This document shows, one piece after another, positions 26,245 to 35,329 of a stretch of DNA of 64,000 nt; the stretch's first letter is position 1, and every line of letters starts with the position of its first letter. A program made the translations under genes and the position numbers. The notes beneath the pieces are model-generated. The model made no database searches, was not told the origin of the DNA, and saw only the letters and a program-made list of their open reading frames with translations. This DNA is from JAGPUQ01 sp050179115. Lineage in GTDB: Bacteria > Pseudomonadota > Gammaproteobacteria > Pseudomonadales > Porticoccaceae. Where the stretch lies: assembly GCA_050179115.1 (NCBI GenBank), contig JBFXFL010000001.1:62001-126000 (forward strand). The letters are read 5' to 3'.

Positions 26245-27471
26245 TCAGGCGGACGCGGCGGGCACCGGTTCGCTGGCCAGCACACCACCCCCAGCGAGCG
26301 CGGCGATATCGCTGTCCGAATAACCGAGCGTCTTCAACACCTCGGCATTGTGCTCACCCAGGAACGACGCTTGCAGCTCGAGGAATTCCGGGTACGCCGA
26401 GAACCGCAGCGGCACGCCGGGAATCTTCAGTTTGCCGAAGGCGCGGTCGGTGATGGTGCGCACCGTCTGGCGCTCATTGTGATGCGGATGTGCCATGGCC
26501 TCCGGCACGCTCAGTACCGGCGCCACCGGCACATGGTTCTCCTCCAGGATGCGCACCGCCTCCTCATCGCTGGGCGTGGAACGCAGCCAGGCTTCGATGG
26601 CATCGATCAGCACCTGCTTGTGCTTGACCCGCCCGGCGTTGTCGGCGAAGCGCGGATCGGTCTTGAAGCTCTCGCAGCCGATCACTTTCAGCAGATTCTC
26701 CCATTGCGCGCCGATGGCGATGATCACCAGCCACTTCTCCTTGCCCTTGAACATGCCCAGCGGCGCCACCGCGAAGTGGTGCGCGCCCGAGCGGTGGGGC
26801 ACGAGCTGGCCGTTGCTGCCGTCATAGCCCTGGACATTGATCTCATGGCAGTGGAACAGGCAGTCGAGCAGCGCGATATCCAGGTGCTGGCCGCCACCGC
26901 CCTTCTCGCGATGGAACAGCGCCGCCGTGATGGCACCATAGGCATGGGCACCGGTGGACACGTCGCCCATGCCGAGGCCGGGGAAATAGGGCGAGCCGTT
27001 TTCCTCGCCGATCATGTCGATCACCCCGGCGTAGGCCTGGGCGATGTAGTCGAAACCGGGCCGGTTCGACAACGGCCCGGTCTGCCCGAATGCCGAAATC
27101 GAGCACATGATGAGTTTCGGATTGATCGCGCTCAGGGTCGCGTAGTCGATGTTGAGGCGTTTCATGACGCCCGGCGTGAAGTTCTCCACCACCACATCCA
27201 CGTCCTTCACCAGTTTGTGGATCACCTCCTGGGCACGCGGGTCGCGCAGGTTCAGGCAGATCGACTTCTTGCCGCGGTTCTGCTGGATGTAATAGCCGCT
27301 GCGGCCATCCTTGAGCGCTGGCATGAAGCGCACCATGTCGCCCGCCGGGGCCGCCTCCACCTTGATCACATCGGCCCCCGTCTCCGCCATCAGCCGGGTA
27401 CAGGTCGGTCCGGCCAGCACATGGGTGAAATCCAGGACGCGAACCCCTTCAAGAACATGCTTTCTGCTCAT
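26245..27471 (-). CDS. Family III CoA-transferase, tandem copy 1 of 4 (promoter-proximal)
   Basis: 408 aa. VRVLDFTHVLAGPTCTRLMAETGADVIKVE opens the protein. YIQQNRGKKSICLN, SISAFGQTGP and the Asp candidate in GMGDVSTGAHAY follow. This is the first gene of the leftward cluster, so the main promoter should lie in the 350 bp upstream, which contain a 12-bp perfect palindrome. The enzyme class is clear, but the acid it activates is not. Confidence 0.9.
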   Translation of the reverse strand: MSRKHVLEGVRVLDFTHVLAGPTCTRLMAETGADVIKVEAAPAGDMVRFMPALKDGRSGYYIQQNRGKKSICLNLRDPRAQEVIHKLVKDVDVVVENFTPGVMKRLNIDYATLSAINPKLIMCSISAFGQTGPLSNRPGFDYIAQAYAGVIDMIGEENGSPYFPGLGMGDVSTGAHAYGAITAALFHREKGGGGQHLDIALLDCLFHCHEINVQGYDGSNGQLVPHRSGAHHFAVAPLGMFKGKEKWLVIIAIGAQWENLLKVIGCESFKTDPRFADNAGRVKHKQVLIDAIEAWLRSTPSDEEAVRILEENHVPVAPVLSVPEAMAHPHHNERQTVRTITDRAFGKLKIPGVPLRFSAYPEFLELQASFLGEHNAEVLKTLGYSDSDIAALAGGGVLASEPVPAASA

Positions 27472-27824
27472 TATTGCCCCCGTGAATGCCGCCGGCGACA
27501 GGTGCCGCCACGGATACGATCTATTGGAATGGTGGGAAATCAGGTCCGGGGCATGCTAAGGCTAACGGGCACAAACGGCAATTAGGTTTGCAGACCGCCA
27601 GCGCCGGGGTGATTGGCGCACGGCTCCTCTCCCGTACTGACCCGTACCGCGCGGTATGAGGTGAAGTTTTTCGACGAGCGGTCAGGCTGCCAATGAGCGG
27701 GCGGCGTGAAGAGCGCTCGTGCGTGCCGGCCTGGCGAGGCTGGTCCGTGGCACCGCGTCGAAACACCGCTCCGGCTGCCCGCGCTCATGCCGGTTCGCAG
27801 CAGCCGCAATGCCGCCGGATCGCC
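27472..27824. promoter_or_regulatory. Regulatory gap upstream of the CoA-transferase cluster
   Basis: 353 bp without a convincing gene. It holds the presumed promoter of the leftward CoA-transferases. A perfect 12-bp palindrome TACCGCGCGGTA lies at 27645-27656, directly after a related GTACTGACC. It is a possible operator for a TetR- or MarR-type regulator. No terminator with a T-run was seen for the DUF2237 gene. Confidence 0.35.
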
Positions 27825-28202
27825 TCAGGACAGATCCACCGCGTACTCTTTGAGCGTCGCCATGTCCACCATGGCGAGGGTCTCCTCGTGGGTGGCGCGC
27901 AGCCGGACCCGGGGCGCGCAGCCGGCGCGGTAGGCTTCGATCCAGCGCGCCGCGCACAGGCACCAGCGATCGCCGGGTTTGAGTCCCGGAAACTCGAAGT
28001 CAGGCATCGGGGTGGAGAGGTCGTTGCCGCGACCGCGGGAAAATTCGAGGAACTCCGCAGTGGCTTCGATGCACACGGTATGGATGCCGGTGTCGTCGTG
28101 GCCGGTGTTGCAGCAGCCGTCGCGGTAGAAGCCGGTGACGGGCTTGGTGCTACAGGTTTCCAGGGGTTCGCCAAAGACATTGCGGGATTCGAACTGGGTC
28201 AT
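27825..28202 (-). CDS. DUF2237 family protein
   Basis: 125 aa. The conserved segments NVFGEPLETCSTKPVTGFYRDGCCNTG, HTVCIEATAEFLEFS and PGDRWCLCAARW with clustered cysteines and histidines match DUF2237, a small family of unknown function found in many proteobacteria and cyanobacteria. A metal or redox role is suggested by the conserved Cys residues, but this is a guess. Single gene, probably with its own promoter. Confidence 0.82.
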   Translation of the reverse strand: MTQFESRNVFGEPLETCSTKPVTGFYRDGCCNTGHDDTGIHTVCIEATAEFLEFSRGRGNDLSTPMPDFEFPGLKPGDRWCLCAARWIEAYRAGCAPRVRLRATHEETLAMVDMATLKEYAVDLS

Positions 28203-28315
28203 CGCGGGGAGTTGTCCTGATGGGTACGGAGTGGATCGGATCGGCGCCAGTGTAGCGCGACGCGGGCGGTTCGGTTCGCTTCAATTCCTCGATGGACAGT
28301 TGAGGTCAGGACGGT

Positions 28316-28996
28316 TCAGCCGTCGCTCTCGACCCGGCCATCGACGATGCGAATGACGCGGTCACCGGCGCGGGCGAATTCGGGATCGTGGGTGACCGCC
28401 ACCACGGCGCGCTGCCCACCGTGGGCGATGCCGCTGAGAATCTCGCGCACCCTGGCGCTGGCCGCGGAATCCAGATTGCCGGTTGGTTCGTCCGCCAGGA
28501 TCACCAAAGGCTCATTGGCCAGCGCGCGGGCGATGGCGACGCGCTGGCGCTGGCCGCCGGAGAGTTGGTCCGGTCGTTTGTGCAGCTGGTCGCCGAGCCC
28601 CAGGTCCACCAGCAACTGCTCGGCCCGCGCGCGCTGTGCGGCGGGCGCGAGGTGGGCGAGGCGCGCCATGGGCAGGATCACGTTATCCAGTACCGAAAAC
28701 TCCACCAGCAGGAAATGGAACTGGAACACAAAGCCGAGCTTGGCCAGCCGCACAGTGGCGAGCCGGTCGTCTTCGAAGCGGGAGGTATCGACGCCGTCGA
28801 GCCAGATGCGCCCAGCGCTGGGCACATCGAGCAGACCGAGCAGATACAGCAGCGAGGATTTCCCGGAGCCGGATGGTCCCTGGATGCTCACGAATTCGCC
28901 ACGGCGGATCGACAGGTTAACGTCCTGCACCAGGGTGACCGGCACCGGCCCCGGCAGCACCCGGGTCACGCCCTCCGCACGCAGCACTTCGCTCAC
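28316..28996 (-). CDS. ABC transporter ATPase of the LolD/MacB type
   Basis: 226 aa from a GTG at 28996 that overlaps the permease stop (GTGA). Walker A GPSGSGKS (40-47), signature LSGGQ (145-149) and Walker B with catalytic Glu in LVILADEPTG (165-174). The N-terminal RAEGVTRVLPGPVPVTLVQDVNL is typical of MacB/LolD ATPases. It powers the adjacent permease. Confidence 0.93.
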   Translation of the reverse strand: MSEVLRAEGVTRVLPGPVPVTLVQDVNLSIRRGEFVSIQGPSGSGKSSLLYLLGLLDVPSAGRIWLDGVDTSRFEDDRLATVRLAKLGFVFQFHFLLVEFSVLDNVILPMARLAHLAPAAQRARAEQLLVDLGLGDQLHKRPDQLSGGQRQRVAIARALANEPLVILADEPTGNLDSAASARVREILSGIAHGGQRAVVAVTHDPEFARAGDRVIRIVDGRVESDG

Positions 28997-30246
28997 GCCA
29001 TGCCACCCCGCAGGATCTCGACGGGATACACGGCGCCCGCCTTGCGTGCCGGCAGGTACGCGGCGGCGGTGGCCGAGAGCAGCGCAAAGCCGGCCGCGAT
29101 CAGCACCTGATCCAGACCCCAGTAGATCGGCAGATTCACGCTCTGACTCATGCCGGGCGGGCGGATTTCGATGGCCGCCAGCACCGCCATCAGGCCGAGC
29201 CCGGCGAGGGAGCCGACCAGACTGCCGAGCGCGCCGATCACCAGGCCCTGGGCGAGGAAGATGCGGCGCACATCGCGGGCCTGAAAACCCATGGACTTGA
29301 GAATGGCGATGTCGCGGCGCTTCTCCAGCACCACGGTGGAAATCACGTTGAAAATGCCGAACGAGGCGACCACCAGAATCGCGCTTACCACGGTGTACAT
29401 GATGATATTGCGCACGAACAGCACCGACAGGATGTTCTCCGACGCTTCCTGCCACGATTGCGCGCGGTAGCCGATGCGGGCCTCGATGGCGGCCGCCACC
29501 TCCCGCGCCCGATAGGGGTCGTCGAGCTTCAGGATCAGGCGATTGGCGCGGTCGGGACGCCCCAGCAGCACCTGGGCGCGCTTGAGCAGCACATAGGCCT
29601 GACCCTCGTCGATCGCGGTGGTGCCGGTATCGAACAGACCGACGATCTTCAGGGTGCGCACCAGGCCCGCCGGGGACGACAGGGTCAGGTTGTCGCCCAT
29701 GTCGAGGAACAGCTTCTCCGCCAGCTTGCGGCCGATGATGATGCCGTTGGGGTTCGCCCCGAGCGCCGCCAGCGAGCCGGCCACCATCTTGTCCTCGATA
29801 TCACTCACATTCGCCATCAGGCGCGGCACCACGCCGTTCATGGTGACGCCGCGCTCCTTGCCGGCCGAGGTGATGATGGCCTGGCCGGTCAGTACCGGCG
29901 CCACCCGCAAACCGGGCAGCTCGGTGATCGCCGCCAGTTTCTGTTTGTAGCCGCGGATGCCGCGGGTCTCGGTGCGTGCCTTGAGGCCCATCAGGGTCAG
30001 GGCGGCATCGGGGTACGCGAGTCGGGCCGGTTGCGGCGACGGCGCGCGGTACTCGTCGCTCACCGTGATGTGGGGGGCGTTGTCGATCATGCGCTGGATG
30101 AAATCCGCTTCCGAGCCGCGCATCAGCGCGCTGATGGCGAGGAAGAACGCCACCCCGAGCACGATGCCGAGCATCGACATCAGTGCCTGCCGCTTGCGGC
30201 TGGCGAGCTGGGTCAGGGCGATGCGCAGGCCGAGCGGCAGAATCAG
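28993..30246 (-). CDS. MacB/FtsX-type ABC permease with a probable CTG start
   Basis: 417 aa if started at CTG 30246. Four-helix FtsX/MacB permease layout: N-terminal helix, a large periplasmic domain (about residues 60-285), then three C-terminal helices. The first ATG (30180) would delete 22 residues (PLGLRIALTQLASRKRQA) that are typical before the first helix of such permeases. No ATG, GTG or TTG lies there. CTG 30246 sits 6 bp after GGAGG and overlaps the adaptor stop as CTGA, like the other coupled genes here. Confidence 0.8.
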   Translation of the reverse strand: MILPLGLRIALTQLASRKRQALMSMLGIVLGVAFFLAISALMRGSEADFIQRMIDNAPHITVSDEYRAPSPQPARLAYPDAALTLMGLKARTETRGIRGYKQKLAAITELPGLRVAPVLTGQAIITSAGKERGVTMNGVVPRLMANVSDIEDKMVAGSLAALGANPNGIIIGRKLAEKLFLDMGDNLTLSSPAGLVRTLKIVGLFDTGTTAIDEGQAYVLLKRAQVLLGRPDRANRLILKLDDPYRAREVAAAIEARIGYRAQSWQEASENILSVLFVRNIIMYTVVSAILVVASFGIFNVISTVVLEKRRDIAILKSMGFQARDVRRIFLAQGLVIGALGSLVGSLAGLGLMAVLAAIEIRPPGMSQSVNLPIYWGLDQVLIAAGFALLSATAAAYLPARKAGAVYPVEILRGGMA

Positions 30247-31292
30247 GGCTTGCCTCCGGATGGGACGCTTGCGCGGCGTCCCGGGCGCAGGCCGGCGCGG
30301 AGGGGGCTGACCACCATGTCGTCAGCGGTGAGGCCGGCGCGGATTTCCACCAGACCGTCGCGGCCGGAACCCAGGGTCACGGCCTGTTCCGCCAGCCGGT
30401 CATGGCGTATCACCCACAGTTTGTCGCCGGCGATGGCGGTGGCTGGTACCAGCAGGGCGTCGGCGCGCTCGGCCACGATGATGTTGCAGTCGGCGGTCAT
30501 GCCCACGCGCAGCGGCGTGTCAGCGGGCAGCGCGATGCGCACGCGGAAACTGCGCGCCACTGGATCGCCCTTGGGGGTGATCTCGTCGACCTTGCCTTCG
30601 AATACGCGGCCCGGAAAGGCATCGGCCGCGATCAGCACCCGCTGGCCCGGTTGCACGGACGGGATGTCCTCCTCGTCGATCTCGGCGCTCACGCGCAGGC
30701 CGCCGCAGCAGGAAAACCAGAACAGGGTATCGCCGGGACGTTGCAACTGGCCGATCTCGCCGTCGCGCCGCAGGATGACGCCATCGTCCGGGGCGCGCAG
30801 CGTCATGTCCCCGAGCTGTTCGCGTACCCGATCCCGCGCTGCGCTGGCGGTTGCGAGCTCGTTGCGCGCGCGGTCGAGGTCAGTTGCGGCCGCGAGTCGG
30901 CGCCGGGACAGCGCTTCGATACGACGAAATTCCGCCTCGCCGAAACGCACGCGCGATTCCCATTCCGCCACCGTGGCGGCCAGATCGCGACTGTCGAGCC
31001 GCGCGAGCACGGCGCCCTTGCGCACGGCATCGCCTTCGTCGACCGCGAGTTCCTGCAAGCGCCCGCTCACCTTGGGACCGATGGCCACCATCACCTCGGG
31101 CTCCACGATCCCGGAGCCGTACACGGCTTCCACCGCGGGGCCGCGGCTGGGCACGGCGGCGGTCACCGTCACCGGCCCAACGAAATGCCAGGCGACCGCC
31201 GCCGCCGCGGCAAGCAGCACCAGGACGACCAGCACACTCACCAGAGCACCCCCGCGCCGGGCGCTGGCGCCGGACCGCAGCGGGTTCAACAC
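30243..31292 (-). CDS. MacA/HlyD-type periplasmic adaptor
   Basis: 349 aa from GTG 31292. An N-terminal membrane anchor (about residues 15-36) is followed by the barrel-sandwich GPKVSGRLQELAVDEGDAVRKG, a coiled coil (AEWESRVRFGEAEFRRIEALSRRRL), the second half of the sandwich (TLRAPDDGVILRR) and the beta barrel. It bridges the inner-membrane permease to an outer-membrane channel, which is not encoded nearby. Overlaps the end of the acetyl-CoA hydrolase homologue by 7 bp. Confidence 0.88.
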   Translation of the reverse strand: MLNPLRSGASARRGGALVSVLVVLVLLAAAAAVAWHFVGPVTVTAAVPSRGPAVEAVYGSGIVEPEVMVAIGPKVSGRLQELAVDEGDAVRKGAVLARLDSRDLAATVAEWESRVRFGEAEFRRIEALSRRRLAAATDLDRARNELATASAARDRVREQLGDMTLRAPDDGVILRRDGEIGQLQRPGDTLFWFSCCGGLRVSAEIDEEDIPSVQPGQRVLIAADAFPGRVFEGKVDEITPKGDPVARSFRVRIALPADTPLRVGMTADCNIIVAERADALLVPATAIAGDKLWVIRHDRLAEQAVTLGSGRDGLVEIRAGLTADDMVVSPLRAGLRPGRRASVPSGGKP

Positions 31293-32566
31293 CGACGCAG
31301 GAGCTCCTGCCACTGTGCGGTCAACTCGGTACGGAAATTCGGATGGGCGATACCGATCAGCGCTTCCGCACGCCGTTCGAGGGATTGGTTGGAGAGCCGC
31401 GCGACGCCCTGCTCGGTGACCACATAATCGACGTCGGCGCGCAGCGCGGTCACCGGGCCGCTCAACAGCGGCCTGATCTTCGACAGGCTGCCGCCCTTGG
31501 CGGTCGAGTGCAGCGCGATGATGCTGCGCCCGCCGCGGGAGGCCCGCGCGCCGCGCAGGAAATCCACCAGGCCACCGCCGCCGCCCACCTGACGGCCGTC
31601 CAGGGTCTCGCTGTTGAGCTGGCCGAACAGGTCGATTTCCAGCGTGGTGTTGATGGCCACCAACTGGTTGATCGAGGCCAGCACCCCGGCGTTGTGGGTA
31701 TAGGTGACCGGGCGCAGCGCGAGTCCGGCATGGCCGGCGCACCAGCGGTAGAAGTCCTGGCTCCCGGCCGCGATGCCGGTGACCAGCTTGCCGGTGTCGA
31801 TGTTCTTGCGGCGGCCATTCACCACGCCCGCTTCCACCAGGGGCATGAAGGCTTCGGTCAGCAGCCCGGTGTGTACGCCCAGATCCTGCTTGCCGCCGAG
31901 TCGTTGCAGGATCGACACCGGCAACGCGCCGATGCCCAGTTGCAGGCAGTCGCCGTCCTCGACCAGATCGGCAATATGGTCCGCCACCATGGCGTCGGCA
32001 TCGGCCGCCTTGCCGCCGATGCGGTATTCCAGCAGCGGGCGATCCGTCGTTACCGCGAAGTCGATGTCGGCGAGTGGAAGGCGCGGCGCATCGGCGATGT
32101 CGGGCACGGCGGCGTTGATCTCGGCAATCACTAGGCGCGCCTTCGCCAGCATGGCCAGCGAATAGTCGGTGTGCAGGCCCAGACTGCACGCGCCGTCGGC
32201 ACCCGGCGGCGCCACCATGATGAGTGCGACATCGACGCCGTAGAAATCCTCCAGGGCGCGGTAGCGCGCGGAATGAAACGCCGGCACCCAGTCGAGCCGG
32301 CCGGCGGCGTGCAGGCGCCGGTAGCCGCCCAGAAAGAATCCGGTGTTGAGGATCGCGGCGCTGGAAATGCGGTCGGGATCGAGTTCCGTCATGCCCGGCA
32401 CCGAGCAGTCCATCACCGTCAGCGGCAGGTCGAGTCGCGCCTGCGCCAGGATGTCGAGCACCGCGTCCGGCTGCCCGCACCCGCCCGCAACGAAGACCGT
32501 GTCACGGGAATGGAAATGATCGCGGATGGCAGCGGGAGTGAGTTGCTGCGGGTGGGTGGTGGTCAC
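31286..32566 (-). CDS. Acetyl-CoA hydrolase/transferase family protein lacking the catalytic Glu
   Basis: 426 aa from GTG 32566. The family blocks LIMVAPPGADGACSLGLHTDYS, LGIGALP, INTTLEIDLFGQ and the C-terminal VDYVVTEQGVARL...IAHPNFR are present, so it belongs to the 4-hydroxybutyrate CoA-transferase group. In the characterised enzyme of Clostridium aminobutyricum the nucleophile Glu238 is in an H-S-E-M motif. Here the same place reads H-T-G-L (about 232-235). It heads the operon with the MacAB-like exporter. The reaction is therefore uncertain. Confidence 0.8.
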   Translation of the reverse strand: MTTTHPQQLTPAAIRDHFHSRDTVFVAGGCGQPDAVLDILAQARLDLPLTVMDCSVPGMTELDPDRISSAAILNTGFFLGGYRRLHAAGRLDWVPAFHSARYRALEDFYGVDVALIMVAPPGADGACSLGLHTDYSLAMLAKARLVIAEINAAVPDIADAPRLPLADIDFAVTTDRPLLEYRIGGKAADADAMVADHIADLVEDGDCLQLGIGALPVSILQRLGGKQDLGVHTGLLTEAFMPLVEAGVVNGRRKNIDTGKLVTGIAAGSQDFYRWCAGHAGLALRPVTYTHNAGVLASINQLVAINTTLEIDLFGQLNSETLDGRQVGGGGGLVDFLRGARASRGGRSIIALHSTAKGGSLSKIRPLLSGPVTALRADVDYVVTEQGVARLSNQSLERRAEALIGIAHPNFRTELTAQWQELLRRC

Positions 32567-32861
32567 GAGTACGGGCTCCGGCGGACTGAGGTGTGGCGGG
32601 CAATCTAGCACAGGGGCGCAGTGTTGAAACGCGCGGTGACGTGCTTGCAACAGGCGCGGGAGCGGCACCGCATTGCCCCCGCAAAACCAGACCCGGCGCA
32701 TCCGTCCGCGGAGAATGGCGCACGACGCGCAGCAACACGATGAGGGAAAATATCCGGATGCCGCAACCGAAGCACCGCGCTGGCCACTGGTTGGTGCCGG
32801 GATCGAAACGAATCACGGCAACTGGAACTGGCCCGCGGTCGTTCCCGGGTTTCCCTTACGA
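32567..32861. other. Gap upstream of the hydrolase-exporter operon
   Basis: 295 bp without a supported gene. It should hold the promoter of the leftward operon starting at 32566. I see no clear operator or small gene. Confidence 0.4.
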
Positions 32862-32887
32862 AAAGGGCCGGCAAATGCCGGCCCTTT
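32862..32887 (-). terminator. Rho-independent terminator of the slyB-like gene
   Basis: An 11-bp perfect stem (32862-32872 with 32877-32887, GC-rich core GGGCCGGC/GCCGGCCC) with a 4-nt loop and A/T-rich base. On the leftward strand it ends in TTTT. It lies 27 bp after the slyB-like stop. Confidence 0.85.
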
Positions 32888-32914
32888 CAATCGTCGTTTC
32901 AAGCCTCGTTTCAA

Positions 32915-33385
32915 TCACTGATCGACGGTGACGCGGCTGTTGCCGTTCAGGATGTTGATCCGCACACGGTCCCCGACCCGGAACACTTCACCTTCGCTGA
33001 CCTCCTGCACATAGGCGCGGGTCAGACCCCCATCTTCCTTGACCGTGATCTCCACCGCCTGCGTCCGCGTAAAACCCTCTTCCGTTGCCGCGCCGATCAA
33101 GCCGCCCGCCACCGCACCGATCACCGCGGCAACCATGCTGCCCCTGCCGCCGCCGACGCTGCTGCCGGCAATCCCGCCCACCACCGCACCCGTACCCGCG
33201 CCGATGGGGGTTTTGGTGCCTTCCAGTCGCACCGGGCGCAAGGACTCGATAGTGCCTTTGCGCACGATCTGCGGGGTGCGCGCGTCTTCACGGGAATAGA
33301 CATCACCCTGGAGGCTGGATGCACAACCGCCGAGCGTCAACGCAGCGCCAACAACCAGTGCCGCAACCAGAATGTTTTTGTACAT
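32915..33385 (-). CDS. SlyB-like glycine-zipper outer-membrane lipoprotein
   Basis: 156 aa. A lipoprotein signal peptide with lipobox LGGC (Cys21) is followed by a glycine-zipper segment IGAGTGAVVGGIAG...AVIGAVAGGLIGAA (about residues 62-100) that inserts or packs in the membrane. The C-terminal RVGDRVRINILNG forms a small beta domain. The layout is that of SlyB/PcpY lipoproteins of the outer membrane. Own terminator downstream, so monocistronic. Confidence 0.88.
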   Translation of the reverse strand: MYKNILVAALVVGAALTLGGCASSLQGDVYSREDARTPQIVRKGTIESLRPVRLEGTKTPIGAGTGAVVGGIAGSSVGGGRGSMVAAVIGAVAGGLIGAATEEGFTRTQAVEITVKEDGGLTRAYVQEVSEGEVFRVGDRVRINILNGNSRVTVDQ

Positions 33386-33933
33386 GGATGATCCTCAGTG
33401 GAGAACAATTCTGCAGGAGCCGTCAAATATGCCTGGACGTTCCGATGCCAGCCCGGGAACAGAACCGCGGCGGGACACCGAACAGCGCTTCGACCCCCCG
33501 ACCCCGCAAAAAGTTGCCCAACGGGTTCGCTGGCGCCGGGACAGCCGGAAGGTGCCAGGGCAGCGGGAAGCATGGGGGCACTGGAAGTTTTCCAGCACAT
33601 TTCCCGTGTTTCGATCCGCACGCGTCGGCGGGGTCTGCCGCGCTCCAGGAACGGTCGCGCATTGAACCTTGGCAACTGCCATCGCGCAAGCGCTCAGGTC
33701 AGGTGCGTAACTCAGCGTTTGTGGGTCGCAGTCGCCTTGCGGATTCTCGTACCGGTCTTTGCAGGTGCCCGCATTGTGTTCTGAACCGCTGTAAAACAGT
33801 CTGTCCTGCCCACGTCAGGGCGACACCATTCCGGGATAATGCGCGACACCGGGATCGCAGGGTTTTAGAGTGAGCGATCTTCATTGTGCGCGCCCGGGGC
33901 ATCCCGCCCGGCAGAAGTGGAACCTGGCAAACC
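33386..33933. other. Long intergenic region between slyB-like and MgtC-like genes
   Basis: 548 bp. Several overlapping short frames exist on both strands, none with a plausible ribosome site plus family character. It must contain two divergent promoters. I see no repeat, tRNA or strong hairpin here. Confidence 0.4.
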
Positions 33934-35208
33934 ATGACAGTTGAATCCGCCCCCTTCGACGCGGCCCTGCACCTGGCGGTGGCGCTGGCGCTGGGTCTTC
34001 TGGTCGGCACCGAGCGCGGCTGGAAGAGTCGCGAGCTCGGCGAGGGACGCCGCGTCGCGGGTCTGCGCACCTTTGGCCTCACCGGCCTGCTCGGCGGCGT
34101 GGCTGGGCTGCTCGCCAACGATCTGGGTCCGCTGTCCATCGGGCTTGTCTTCATCGGACTGGCGATGCTGCTGGCGGTGGCCTATGCCCGCACCACACCA
34201 CTCGAACCGGATGCGAATATCAGCATCACCACCCTGGTGGCGCTGCTGCTCACCTTCGCGCTCGGCGCGCTGGCCACTCACTTCGACATGGCGCTGGCGG
34301 CGGCCGCCGCCGTGGTGGCGACCTTGCTGCTCGACCTGAAGGCGACCCTGCATGGCTGGCTGGCGAAGGTTGAAGAGCGGGAACTCTCCGCTCTGCTGCG
34401 CCTGCTGTTGATTTCCGTGGTGGTGCTGCCCTTTCTGCCCAACGGGAATTTTGGTCCCTGGCAGGCGCTCAATCCCTATGTGCTGTGGTGGATGGTGGTA
34501 CTGATCTCGGCCATCTCCTTCTGCGGTTATGTCGCGGTCAAGCTGCTCGGTCAGCGCTGGGGTGTGGCACTGACCGCACTGCTCTCCGGGCTGGTCTCCT
34601 CCACCGCGCTCACTCTGCATTTCTCCCGCCTGGCCCGGCAACAACCGGACCACGGCATGCTGCTGGCGGGCGGGATTCTGTTCTCGTGTGCTGCCATGCC
34701 GCCGCGCCTTCTGGTGGTGGCGCTGGTGTTGCACCCCGATCTGGCCCGGGCCCTGCTGCTGCCCCTTGCCGCCATGGAAATCCTGATTCTGCTGCCGGCG
34801 CTGTACTGGTGGCATCAGGCGAACCACGACCAGGTACTCGATACCGGCCATCTGAACAACCCGCTGGAGCTGAAGGCCGCGCTCGGCTTTGGTGTGCTGC
34901 TGAGCATGGTGATGCTGGCGAGTACCGCCGCCCGCCAGTTGGTCAGTGACGAGGCTCTGCTCGCGGTGGCGCTGATCTCCGGGATCGCCGACGTCGACGC
35001 CATTACCGCCTCGCTCAGTCACCTGAGCCTGAGCGAAGTGAGCGCGACCACGGCGCTCACCGGCATCGTCCTGGCGGCGGCCAGCAACAATCTGTCCAAG
35101 TCGACCATGGCGGCCCTGATCGGCGGCAAAGCCATCGGGTGGCGCGTAGCCGTGCCGCTGATGGTTTCGGCCGCTGCCGCGGTGGCGCTTTTGCCGGTAT
35201 GGCGCTGA
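33934..35208 (+). CDS. MgtC/SapB-type membrane protein with DUF4010
   Basis: 424 aa, about eleven hydrophobic segments. The N-terminal third (LALGLLVGTERGWKSRELGEGRRVAGLRTFGLTGLLGGVAG) is the MgtC/SapB signature. The C-terminal two-thirds is the DUF4010 membrane domain with SGIADVDAITASLSHLS. The function is unknown: MgtC itself modulates F-ATPase and Mg/phosphate homeostasis, but two-domain relatives are uncharacterised. The ATG at 33934 follows a weak site. Next to the VIT-like gene, 121 bp away. Confidence 0.85.
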   Translation: MTVESAPFDAALHLAVALALGLLVGTERGWKSRELGEGRRVAGLRTFGLTGLLGGVAGLLANDLGPLSIGLVFIGLAMLLAVAYARTTPLEPDANISITTLVALLLTFALGALATHFDMALAAAAAVVATLLLDLKATLHGWLAKVEERELSALLRLLLISVVVLPFLPNGNFGPWQALNPYVLWWMVVLISAISFCGYVAVKLLGQRWGVALTALLSGLVSSTALTLHFSRLARQQPDHGMLLAGGILFSCAAMPPRLLVVALVLHPDLARALLLPLAAMEILILLPALYWWHQANHDQVLDTGHLNNPLELKAALGFGVLLSMVMLASTAARQLVSDEALLAVALISGIADVDAITASLSHLSLSEVSATTALTGIVLAAASNNLSKSTMAALIGGKAIGWRVAVPLMVSAAAAVALLPVWR

Positions 35209-35329
35209 CCGGCTGACTGCGGTTGGACGGTTTATTGCTTCAGGGAAAATATCCTTGGTGCGGCAGCTGCCGCCTCACCGCAAGGCAAGCCCGGGCCCTG
35301 CCCCTTTTGACTACCGGAAGAACTCACTG

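Noticed and set aside
33372..33665. 97-codon frame in the slyB-MgtC gap
   Set aside because: Overlapping frames of similar length exist on both strands and all look random; no signal of selection can be seen.
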